Of a DNA stretch of 46,652 bases, positions 1 to 7,010 are shown one piece after another. The position numbers and the translations under genes were made by a program. Numbering within the stretch: position 1 is the first letter of the stretch; the number at the start of each line of letters is the position of its first letter. The notes under the pieces are model-generated. The model saw only the letters and a program-made list of their open reading frames with translations. It was not told the origin of the DNA and ran no database searches. Source of the stretch: Calditerricola satsumensis (lineage in GTDB: Bacteria > Bacillota > Bacilli > Calditerricolales > Calditerricolaceae); NCBI RefSeq assembly GCF_014646935.1, contig NZ_BMOF01000013.1, positions 1-46,652 of the forward strand, given 5' to 3'.

Positions 1-7
1 GGAAATG

Positions 8-38
8 GCTCTCTGACTTTTTTCAGAGAGTCCTTTTT
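8..38 (+). terminator. Rho-independent terminator, plus-strand orientation
   Basis: A stem of about 10 bp (GGCTCTCTGA at 8-17 pairing with TCAGAGAGTCC at 23-33, one bulge) is followed on the plus strand by TTTTT. It most likely ends a plus-strand gene lying left of the window. On the minus strand the same hairpin sits about 20 bases past the stop of the truncated ATPase gene but has only a weak T run there. Confidence 0.6.
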
Positions 39-54
39 ACACAAGAATACGGAC

Positions 55-423
55 TCAACTTCCGACAATGCGCAAAGCCTCCAGAATTTCTGCGTCGCCA
101 ATCTTTCCTTGAATCGACGCGAGGATCTTGAGGTTTTCGTACGCGGAAAGGGATCCGATAAACCCGGGTTTTTCAATCAACGCGCCGAGGTGCGGGGGAA
201 AACGTCTTTCGCGAACCACCGCAAAATTGCCAACCCAGATCTCGCCTTGTTGGGGAATGATCAGACCGGCAATGCACTTGAACAGCATGCTTTTTCCCGA
301 CCCATTGCGGCCGACGATGCCGACCACCTCACCGGGGTAGGCTTCGAATGAGACATTCTTCAGGATCGGTTCGTTTTTCAAGGTGAGGGAAATCGCGTCG
401 ACTTTTAGAAAAGGGGATGTCAC
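55..423 (-). pseudogene. Truncated ABC transporter ATPase
   Basis: The 122-residue product begins like a normal ABC ATPase, with Walker A GRNGSGKS at residues 38-45 and the following helical-domain segment. It stops (TGA) after ALRIVGS, exactly where a full-length protein would run on to the LSGGQ-type signature, Walker B and H-loop. Roughly the C-terminal 60 % is missing, so ATP hydrolysis is not expected. The start codon overlaps the upstream permease stop (ATGA), so the gene is the last of a four-gene minus-strand operon. The 3' part was probably lost by deletion, since the plus-strand terminator follows within 30 bases. A functional short ATP-binding protein is possible but unlikely. Confidence 0.75.
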
Positions 424-1103
424 TGGTACTCACTCCCTCGTCTTGTGATTGTTGTGGGGGTTGTTTTCCCGATCATCATCCCGATCATGAGAACAAGTAG
501 CCCGGTGACAATGGCCAAGGAGGCAATCCCCGCCTGTTCACCGATCAGGAAGTATTGGAGCGTGTTGGGCCAACCCACCCCATCCAGCAGCAGGTTGAGC
601 ACATGGTACGACAGCGTGCAGGTAAACGCGTAAGCCGTTTTTGCTCCCAGCAGCGTCGCGATGAGAAAGATAAGAGATAAATGGGTACTGTACAGGAGCA
701 GAAAGGCGATCAGCAAAAGAACGGAAATCGCCTCATCTGGATAGGAGGCGAGCAGAAAAGGGAGGGGGGCCAACCCGTATACGACCGCGTTGAGAAGCAA
801 GACGAACCGAATTTTTTGCCCGATCCACGATTGGAAGGAAGCGTGGCGCCATGCTTCGAGGGCGAATCGGTCGTTTACCTCGGTACTCCAGTAGGCTCCG
901 ACCCCAATAAGCCCGATGGCCATAAGCCAGGTCCAAAACAGGACGAGCACACTGCTGAAAGCGGTGGACACACTGGACAGCCAGCTTTCCCGGAGGACGG
1001 GGGAAGGACTGAAAAAACGAAAATACGGCACCCAGCATGTCAGAAGCTGAAGCCCCAAGACGGCTCCCAACAGGATGCGGTGTTTCAGCAAATCGGTTGC
1101 CAC
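420..1103 (-). CDS. ABC-2 type membrane protein (permease subunit)
   Basis: 227 residues with about six hydrophobic segments: the first near residues 10-30, others around 50-75, 100-125, 128-150 and 155-175, and a last at 195-215. No soluble catalytic domain is visible. Size and helix number fit membrane subunits of ABC-2 exporters of the bacteriocin-immunity or peptide-export type. Four bases separate it from the preceding permease and its stop overlaps the ATPase start, so translation is probably coupled. The substrate cannot be read from the sequence. The partner ATPase is truncated, so this subunit may be non-functional unless another ATPase serves it. Confidence 0.6.
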   Translation of the reverse strand: MATDLLKHRILLGAVLGLQLLTCWVPYFRFFSPSPVLRESWLSSVSTAFSSVLVLFWTWLMAIGLIGVGAYWSTEVNDRFALEAWRHASFQSWIGQKIRFVLLLNAVVYGLAPLPFLLASYPDEAISVLLLIAFLLLYSTHLSLIFLIATLLGAKTAYAFTCTLSYHVLNLLLDGVGWPNTLQYFLIGEQAGIASLAIVTGLLVLMIGMMIGKTTPTTITRRGSEYQ

Positions 1104-1107
1104 GTCA

Positions 1108-1941
1108 TCACCCCAGAATGGCCCTTTTGGTTTTCATCTGACCCAGAAGGAAGGACAAGACAAGAGTCGGGACGAGGTACAGGAACGAGACGGCAAAAGG
1201 AAACGCAGACGAGCGAATTTGCAAAAGCAGATGCGCCTGCGGCGAGAGAAACGTCAGGACGGGGGGAACCATTCCTGCAGGCGTCTGGGCGATGATCCAA
1301 TACATTGCGACAAGGATAAGGGTGACGGCTGGTCGCTGAAAGATCTGCGCGAACACCGCACTCAGTACACCGACGAGCACAAAGCTTGCGAAGAACAACA
1401 GCACTTGAAGGACGAGCACCGACAACGGGTTGTGGGTTTGGTACAGGTATGCATTGGCCACGCGATAATCCGGGCGTTCGGCCGGGTTGGTGGAGGACTT
1501 GGCCAAATGTGCGTATGCGTCACTCCATTCAAACGCAACCGGGTACTGAAGCGCTGTCACGGCCAGGGCGATGAGGAAGGCCGTACTGAGGAAAACGATG
1601 GTGATTTGCACGATGGCCAGGACCTTTGCGATCCAGAGATTGGATCGATGGGAAGCGCGATAAGCAATGAGCCGCTCCAAGTCTTTGATATAAAACAAAG
1701 GAGAAACGATGATGAGGAAAGGGACAAACAATCCAAAGGTGGTATAGAGCGGGTTGTCAAAGATATGGAACATCACCTCCAGCAGATTCAATCGCAGCCC
1801 GCTGTGTTGGAGCCTTGTTGCTTCATCCATGCTTGTGAGTACGGTATAGCCGATTGCTCCGCCCATGGCAAAGAGCGTGGCGGGATTCCGTAGGGCGAGC
1901 TTGGCGTAGAAGCGAGCCAGGGCATACGCGGAACGGTTCAC
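1108..1941 (-). CDS. ABC-2 type permease
   Basis: 277 residues from a GTG start at 1941. That start is chosen because AGGAGGAG lies just upstream, overlapping the previous gene's stop; the open frame runs further upstream only as a shadow of that gene. The product has an N-terminal amphipathic stretch, a long extracytoplasmic loop after the first hydrophobic helix (about residues 35-60) and some five further helices, ending in the basic tail GQMKTKRAILG. The element FGLFVPFLIIVSPLFYIKDL is typical of ABC-2 membrane proteins. It sits second in the four-gene minus-strand operon; with its neighbour at 1943-2689 it probably forms the transport channel. The substrate is unknown. Confidence 0.6.
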   Translation of the reverse strand: MNRSAYALARFYAKLALRNPATLFAMGGAIGYTVLTSMDEATRLQHSGLRLNLLEVMFHIFDNPLYTTFGLFVPFLIIVSPLFYIKDLERLIAYRASHRSNLWIAKVLAIVQITIVFLSTAFLIALAVTALQYPVAFEWSDAYAHLAKSSTNPAERPDYRVANAYLYQTHNPLSVLVLQVLLFFASFVLVGVLSAVFAQIFQRPAVTLILVAMYWIIAQTPAGMVPPVLTFLSPQAHLLLQIRSSAFPFAVSFLYLVPTLVLSFLLGQMKTKRAILG

Positions 1942-1942
1942 C

Positions 1943-2689
1943 TTACTCCTCCTTTGCCCGGAAAAATCGGATGTAGACAAACAGGCTGATGGACCACACG
2001 ACCAGGTATTGCAGGGCAACGGTGGCCGGGGTGGCGAACGTGTTGTTGCTGGGTCGCCACATGACGGAGGGTTCAAGATACCCCAGTCCAAAAAGGCCGA
2101 AAAGGAAGCCGAGGATGATATAAATGGCAAAGGGGATGACGTTGGCATAATAGGGATTGCGGAACAGTACGGAGGCAGCCAGTCCGACCGTTGCGTAGGT
2201 GGCGCCAAACAAAAACGCCAAACCGATGAGCAACCCCATATGCACGAGCGGATCCGGGGGATCGAGGTTTCGGAAAAAGGGGGGGTTTCCGTTCGGATCG
2301 GGTACAGTCATGGGGTACTTCGCCGTTACCCAAATGAGGGCACCCACCAGTGGAATTACGAGAACAAGCCCCCCGGCCAACGCGTTGCTCACCAGTTTTG
2401 CGGTCTGATATCGGGCTAGCGAGAGCCGCTGCATCACAAATCTTGAAAAACCGCTGTTTCGTTCAATCGCGTAGGATTGTGCGAAGGGAATCGTTGCGAT
2501 AACCGGCGCAAGAAGGGAGATGTATCCGTCGTGTAGCCAGAGAAACAAGCGGAGCGCCCCCATTTCGCTGGCAAACTGCAATTTCGGAAGGGTCCATGCC
2601 GCAATACCTGCCATGGCTATCAACAAGCCGATTAAGAATGGATAAGAGAGAATGGATCGTTTGATTTCAAGTACGAGATAACGTCTCAT
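1943..2689 (-). CDS. ABC-2 type permease, first gene of the transporter operon
   Basis: 248 residues starting at MRRYLVLEIKRSIL. This ATG at 2689 has GGTGAAAGG correctly spaced, whereas the upstream in-frame extension has no ribosome site. Six hydrophobic segments are seen, with the ABC-2 style motif QSYAIERNSGFSRFVMQR in the first cytoplasmic loop, a feature of peptide- or bacitracin-type export and immunity permeases. The gene follows the decayed secreted-protein gene, with an imperfect hairpin between them. That order (small secreted product, then transporter) suggests export of, or immunity to, the small product. This is inference. Confidence 0.6.
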   Translation of the reverse strand: MRRYLVLEIKRSILSYPFLIGLLIAMAGIAAWTLPKLQFASEMGALRLFLWLHDGYISLLAPVIATIPFAQSYAIERNSGFSRFVMQRLSLARYQTAKLVSNALAGGLVLVIPLVGALIWVTAKYPMTVPDPNGNPPFFRNLDPPDPLVHMGLLIGLAFLFGATYATVGLAASVLFRNPYYANVIPFAIYIILGFLFGLFGLGYLEPSVMWRPSNNTFATPATVALQYLVVWSISLFVYIRFFRAKEE

Positions 2690-2716
2690 ATCCCTTTCAC
2701 CCCCATCAACAAAGGA

Positions 2717-2752
2717 GCCAGAGAGCCAAGAATTCTTGCTGGCCACTCTGGC
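2717..2752 (-). terminator. Imperfect hairpin between small secreted-protein gene and ABC operon
   Basis: GCCAGAG at 2717-2723 pairs with CTCTGGC at 2746-2752, with further interrupted pairing inside and an AAGAATTCTT core. On the minus strand it is followed by TCCTTTGTTG, so it could be a leaky terminator that limits readthrough into the permeases. Such intergenic hairpins are common between peptide genes and their transporters. Confidence 0.35.
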
Positions 2753-2804
2753 CCCTTCAAAAACCGTTAAGAATAGTCTACTATATTTTTAGCGTCTTAG
2801 AACC

Positions 2805-3201
2805 TTAGTACTCGTCTGGGCTCCATGTTCCTCGTGCTTGAACGTTTACGAACGTAGTCAGTTTACTGGTATGACCCAGTCGGTAGCCTGTACTTGGTTG
2901 GTTCTGCCCAGAATAGTACGGAAGGATTACGCGGGATCCACTGCTAATTTCTACTTGCTGTGTCACTTGAGTGGTGGTCCCTCGATAAATTGCGGTATAT
3001 TGGACGTATCCTCCGCCAATGCTCGTGTTGTTGTCCACACCTCTTGAGTAATTAACCTTGGAGGTCGGATTTGTATACGCGGTTCCTCCCAAGCGTGGAA
3101 CAATTAGGTCATAGGATTCAATGTTTCGGGCGAATGCGAGGCTTGTAGTAAATTAATTCAATTATCCCGTTACGTTAAATTTATACTCTTGTGACTTTCA
3201 T
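2805..3201 (-). pseudogene. Decayed gene for a small secreted protein (DUF2712-like?)
   Basis: A strong ribosome site (GGAGGGAG) precedes ATG at 3201, but this frame ends after MKVTRV. A second frame, open from 3152 to 2805, reads ...TTSLAFA, a plausible signal-peptidase site, then a mature region of about 107 residues with many Thr, Ser, Gly, Tyr and Gln, no Cys, and a C-terminus GTWSPDEY. The composition and the Trp-Ser-Pro-Asp-Glu ending remind me of small Bacillus exported proteins such as DUF2712; this is recollection, not a search. The hydrophobic core of the signal peptide is missing or out of frame, so the gene is probably inactive. A TTG at 3092 could start a leaderless 95-residue product. 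The region is more AT-rich than its surroundings, suggesting transfer. Confidence 0.45.
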
Positions 3202-3292
3202 CTCCCTCCGTTGACTCGGTATGTTGCCACATATCCTGCGTAACCCCTGCACCTAATTGAGCATCGTTAAAAAACATTCGCTTTTCAATCAT
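3170..3292 (-). other. Possible 40-residue ORF overlapping the decayed gene's start
   Basis: Starting with MIEKRMFFNDAQ and ending KSINLT, this frame is polar and acidic (TESTEGDESHKS), has no signal peptide and only a weak ribosome site. It overlaps the ribosome site of the decayed secreted-protein gene. It may be a remnant of an upstream gene or a chance frame. Confidence 0.2.
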
Positions 3293-3436
3293 CTACCACG
3301 ATGATACATTTACGTCGAACAGTTATCAATATCTTCATGGGAAATCACGACAAATCTAGATCGATATGCAACATCATCGCAACTTTTGTTCGAATATGTC
3401 GGCAGGCGAAAATGGATACGGTTCACAAGACGCGAA
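3293..3436. other. AT-rich intergenic stretch without a recognisable gene
   Basis: The bases between the decayed minus-strand gene and the terminator at 3437 are visibly AT-richer than the flanks. I see no convincing coding frame, RNA gene or repeat. Confidence 0.4.
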
Positions 3437-3475
3437 AACGCCCTCGGCCGTGTGAAAGCCGAGGGCGTTTCTTTG
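3437..3475. terminator. Bidirectional terminator after the GH15 gene
   Basis: Twelve paired bases (AACGCCCTCGGC at 3437-3448 with GCCGAGGGCGTT at 3458-3469) are followed by TTCTTTG on the plus strand and TTTTCGC on the minus strand. It lies about 65 bases past the minus-strand GH15 stop. Confidence 0.75.
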
Positions 3476-3537
3476 CCGTTAGCCAGGGGGAGACAATGAA
3501 CCGGAAGGCGGCGTCTGTACGGTTTTTGCCTGCCGGT

Positions 3538-5478
3538 TTACACCCACCCCGTCTCATCCAGCGCCCGCACCGCAAGCACGAACATGGCGTGGGACCACGT
3601 GAGCGGAATCACCCACGCCGGCTCGCCGGTCTTGCGGTGCACCTGCTCGGGTAAAAGGTCGAGGGGCGTGCGGTGCTCCACGGCCCACTCGAAGAGGGCC
3701 CGCGCCCGCTCAAGGTTGCCGATGGCGATGTCGTAGAGGGCGAGCCACAGCGTGGTGAGAATCCACGGGTTGCCGCCGGCGTAGGTGTCGTCCTCGTAGC
3801 GCTTGAGGCCGCCGACGCCGGGGACGGTGAGGCGCCGGGCCACCGCCTCGGCCGTGCGGCGCATCCGCTCGTCGTGGGGGGGAAGGAGGCCAAAGGGAAC
3901 CGCCAGGCCGAGCAGGCTAACGTCGATTACCGGATCGACGGGCAGCTCGTACCGCGCGTAGCCCTTCCACGTGCGCACGACGCGCTTGTCCGGCACGTTG
4001 GCGCGCTCGTACGTCTCGCGGTCAACGCGCAGGCGGGCCGAGCGGTAGAACACCCCGGCCTCGGCGTTCCACAGCCGCGTCAGCACGGCGCGGCGCATGG
4101 CGTCGGCCGTCTCCTGCCAGCGGCGCGCGTGGTGGCCGTGGCCCAGCGTCTCGGCGATGCGCGCCGCCCCGACGAGGCCCCCGTAGACCGCGGCGGCCGA
4201 ATAGGTGTGCACGCCGTCCCGCTCTTCCCACAGGTCGCGGCTGGGGAGGGGCAGCCCCGTTTCGGGGTCGCGGTAGGCCAGCAGAAACTCCGCCCCCTTT
4301 TCCACCGTCGGCCACAGCTCGTCGAGCAGGGCGCGGTTGCCCGTAACCTGATAGTGCTGCCACAGCCCCCACAGGATCGAGCCGCCTTCGTCGATCTGCA
4401 GCCCCCAAGCTGGCGCAAGGAACCCGTCGTGGTAGTGGCGCTGCTGCCAGGACCCGTCCGGGCTCTGCGCCCGGGCCGTCCAGCGGTAGAAGGCTTGCGA
4501 CAGGTCGGTCAGCCCGGCGCGGTCAAAGGCGACGGTGATGTACGCTGCGTCGCGCCCCCAGCAGTAGGCGTAGCCGCCGCACCGGGTGAAGGCCTCGTCA
4601 AACTCCGGCGCGGCCAGCACGCTGCCCGTCTCGCGGTCGGCCATGAGATGAAAGACGAGCACCGAACGGCGGTACAGGCGCTGAAGCGTCTCGTCCGCCG
4701 TGGACAGGGGGGCCGCTCGGGCCACCTTGGCCCGCCAGTGCTCCACCGTTCGCGTCAGCCATTCGTGTGCCGGTGTAGCGAGGGCGCGCTTAAGCCGGGC
4801 GAGGGCGTCGTCCGGGGACAGGCCGGCGGCGATGACAATCGGCAGTGTCACGCGGCCGCCGGGAGGCACGGTGACGTCCCACGACAGGGCCGCCTCGGGG
4901 TGCATGGCGATGTCGCTGCCGGACAGGCGGCCGTCGGCGGCGTCGGCAAAGGCGTGCCCGGCCTGAAAGCCGGAGGCCTCCCGGCTGCTTCCGACGGCAA
5001 AGGCGTACGGACGCCGGTAGTGGACGACGGCGTTGCCCTCCTCCGCAACGTAGCAGGCCTGGTAGTACGGGTGCTCCTCGATGACGAAGGAGGCGCAGTG
5101 GACCACGCGCAGCGGAAGGGCCGCCCCGCCCGTGTTGGCAAGGGTAAGGGCGCGCACGAGCAGCGCCTCACCGGGTACGGCGAACGCCGTTTCCGTGACG
5201 CGAACGGGCCACGACGGATGGCGGGCTTCCGTTTCCAGGGCGTTGGTGTCGTCCAGGTACCGTTGGCGATGGGTCCAGGGCGAACTGTCGAGCCAGGAGA
5301 GAGGAGAGGGACTAGACGGATCGTCCAGACGAACGAGGCCGATGCGCGCCTGGCCGATGTGCTGGGGGCCGTCGCCATGGGGCCACCAGAGCCGAAGCAG
5401 CTGTCCAGTACGGCTGAAGGCGGCCAGCAAGCAGCCGTCGCCAACAATGGCGTCATTGAGCAGCGGCTTGGTCGACAC
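3538..5478 (-). CDS. Glycoside hydrolase family 15 (glucoamylase-like)
   Basis: 646 residues from GTG at 5478, preceded by AAAGGAG; the longer frame upstream is only a shadow of lacI. The N-terminal part (about 1-270) is beta-rich, as in prokaryotic GH15 enzymes. The C-terminal part is the (alpha/alpha)6 barrel: CWGRDAAYITVAFDRAGL, DGSWQQRHYHDG, GLQIDEGGSILWGLW near residue 361, DLWEERDGVHTYS, and LLPEQVHRKTGEPAWVIPLTWSHA near 605-630. The Glu in IDEGG and the Glu in LPEQV are in the positions of the family's general acid and base. No signal peptide is present, so it acts in the cytoplasm, presumably on imported maltodextrins or isomaltodextrins. A trehalase-type GH15 cannot be excluded. It follows the lacI gene on the same strand. 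Confidence 0.85.
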   Translation of the reverse strand: MSTKPLLNDAIVGDGCLLAAFSRTGQLLRLWWPHGDGPQHIGQARIGLVRLDDPSSPSPLSWLDSSPWTHRQRYLDDTNALETEARHPSWPVRVTETAFAVPGEALLVRALTLANTGGAALPLRVVHCASFVIEEHPYYQACYVAEEGNAVVHYRRPYAFAVGSSREASGFQAGHAFADAADGRLSGSDIAMHPEAALSWDVTVPPGGRVTLPIVIAAGLSPDDALARLKRALATPAHEWLTRTVEHWRAKVARAAPLSTADETLQRLYRRSVLVFHLMADRETGSVLAAPEFDEAFTRCGGYAYCWGRDAAYITVAFDRAGLTDLSQAFYRWTARAQSPDGSWQQRHYHDGFLAPAWGLQIDEGGSILWGLWQHYQVTGNRALLDELWPTVEKGAEFLLAYRDPETGLPLPSRDLWEERDGVHTYSAAAVYGGLVGAARIAETLGHGHHARRWQETADAMRRAVLTRLWNAEAGVFYRSARLRVDRETYERANVPDKRVVRTWKGYARYELPVDPVIDVSLLGLAVPFGLLPPHDERMRRTAEAVARRLTVPGVGGLKRYEDDTYAGGNPWILTTLWLALYDIAIGNLERARALFEWAVEHRTPLDLLPEQVHRKTGEPAWVIPLTWSHAMFVLAVRALDETGWV

Positions 5479-5579
5479 GGACTTCGCTCCTTTCTTTTCA
5501 AACGGGTTTGGCCACCCCGACGCAATCCCGCTGCCGTTGGCAGGAGAGAGGGGCCATGCAGACGGAAAGGCGATTCCGC

Positions 5580-6611
5580 TCAGCCGCGGCGCAGGGTGGC
5601 CGATTTGCATGATTCGCGCACGATCAGGCGGTGGGGGACGATGACGCGCGTGGGGGGCAGTGCCTCCCCGGCGATGCAGCGCAGCAGCAGGCTGGTCGCC
5701 GTCGTGCCCAACCGGTAGATGTCGATGTCCACCGTCGTCAGCGGTGGCGTGGTCAGCTCCGCTAGGGCCACGTTGTTGAAGCTGACCAGGGCCAAGTCGT
5801 CGGGCACGCGCCAACCGTATTGGTACAGCCCGCGTAGGAGGCCGATGGCGATGATGTCGTCGGTGACCACCAGCGCCGTGGGCCGCTCGGGCATGTGGAG
5901 GAGGCGGTCAAGGGCCAGATAGCCACCCTCCTGCAAGAAGGGGGCTTCAATGACCCATTCGGGACGAACGGAGAGCCCGGCTTCCTCCAGTGCCGCCCGA
6001 TAGCCGGCGAGGCGGTCTTGGCTGACGACAAAGGTTTGCGGTCCGCTGATGAAGGCGATGCGCCGGTGCCCCTTCTCCAAGAGGTGACGGGTGGCGTCGT
6101 AGGCGGCGCGGACGTTGTCGTTGTCCACGCTGACGACACCCTCCTCGTCCTCGGCACGTCCGATCAGGACGAAGGGGAAGCGCTACTCCCGCAGAAAGGG
6201 GATGAGCGGATCGCCGGTCCGGGAGCAGAGCAAGAGCACGCCGTCGACGCGCCGGCCCAACACCAGGCGCGTTACCGCTTCCCGCTCTTCCCGTTCCGTC
6301 GAGCCGGAGGCAAGCAGAAGGTCGTAGCCGGCCTGCTGGGCCTGCACGGAAATCCCGCGCAGCACTTCGGGGAAAAAGGGATTGACGAAGAGTTCCTCCG
6401 CCGCGCGCGGGAGGATGATGCCCAGGGTGTGGGTCGTTTGCGACACCAGGCTTTTGGCGGCCGCGTTGGGCACGTAGCCGAGCCGTTCCATCGCTTCCCG
6501 CACGCGGCGCGCCGTGGCGGGACTGATTTTGGGGTGGTTGGCGAGGACGCGCGACACGGTGGACGGCGAGACGCCGGCGAGTCGCGCCACGTCTTTGATG
6601 GTAACCGGCAT
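5580..6611 (-). pseudogene. LacI-family regulator (MalR-like) with in-frame stop
   Basis: The frame from ATG at 6611 encodes a complete LacI-type repressor of 343 codons, with HTH IKDVARLAGVSPSTVSRVLA at residues 4-23, hinge RRVREAMERLGYVPNAAAKSL, and a sugar-binding domain with FISGPQ, DRLAGYRAALEEAG, VVTDDIIAIG and VSFNN. The frame is interrupted at 6183-6185 by TAG after IPFLRE. The next codons, RFPFVLIGRA, continue in the same frame, so a single CAG-to-TAG change (Gln to amber) is the simplest cause. The gene would now give a 142-residue DNA-binding fragment. A GTG at 6128 with GAGGAGGG about 12 bases upstream might restart the C-terminal half. Its expected target is the malE promoter and its own operator. 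A base-calling error is possible. Confidence 0.85.
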
Positions 6612-6654
6612 AGGGGCCTCCTGTTGCGCGCAAATTTTTGCAATTGCAGTTGGT

Positions 6655-6666
6655 GCAAGCGTTTGC
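6655..6666. promoter_or_regulatory. LacI/CcpA-type operator in the lacI promoter
   Basis: GCAAGCGTTTGC is a near-perfect palindrome around a central CG, the form bound by LacI/GalR-family regulators, and it also fits the CcpA cre consensus. It lies just downstream of the lacI -10 element, so it suits autorepression or catabolite control. Confidence 0.6.
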
Positions 6667-6675
6667 TTTAATTGT

Positions 6676-6705
6676 ACTGTATCGAGTCGATTTGCCGGAT
6701 GTCAA
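6676..6705 (-). promoter_or_regulatory. Promoter of lacI
   Basis: On the minus strand TTGACA (6705-6700) is followed after 18 bases by TACAGT (6681-6676). The -35 matches consensus exactly and the operator at 6655-6666 lies at the expected start region. Confidence 0.6.
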
Positions 6706-6826
6706 GCGAAGCGCTGCAATTCAGGGAATTGACAATTCAGACGGGCTTAAGTACGATAATTTCAGACAATTACCCAATTTGCTCGTTTTCCCCTTGTGAG
6801 GCCCAAGATGTTTTCATCGTGGTTGA

Positions 6827-6840
6827 TACAAACGTTTGCA
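6827..6840. promoter_or_regulatory. LacI-type operator upstream of malE promoter
   Basis: TACAAACGTTTGCA has a perfect CAAACGTTTG core, the same pattern as the other two sites in this intergenic region. It lies about 40 bases upstream of the proposed malE -35 element. Confidence 0.6.
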
Positions 6841-6878
6841 TGAACGCTGCGATGACACGGTTTATGGTAACGCTTTCG

Positions 6879-6908
6879 TTGTCCGCCGGCAGAGGCGTAT
6901 TATATAAA
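6879..6908 (+). promoter_or_regulatory. Candidate malE promoter
   Basis: TTGTCC at 6879-6884 and TATAAA at 6903-6908 are 18 bases apart, inside an AT-rich TATTATATAAAG run. Operators lie on both sides (6827 and 6966). Confidence 0.45.
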
Positions 6909-6965
6909 GGGAGGTGAAGCGGGCGTCTTGAATCGATGCGAAGGGGGGATTTCCCGCGGGATTTT

Positions 6966-6979
6966 TGCAAAGGTTTGCA
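6966..6979. promoter_or_regulatory. LacI-type operator in the malE leader
   Basis: TGCAAAGGTTTGCA is symmetric except for the two central bases and is the third copy of the GCAAA-NN-TTTGC pattern between lacI and malE. Lying between promoter and start codon, it would block transcription when occupied. Confidence 0.55.
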
Positions 6980-7010
6980 TTATCCGTTACAGGGAGAAGG
7001 AGGAATGCAG

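Noticed and set aside
1942-2208. N-terminal extension of the permease at 1108-1941
   Set aside because: It overlaps the upstream permease gene in another frame, and the GTG at 1941 has the ribosome site.
3673-5718. 681-codon open frame on the plus strand
   Set aside because: It lies opposite the well-supported GH15 and lacI genes, has no family-like motifs and results from high GC at codon position 3.
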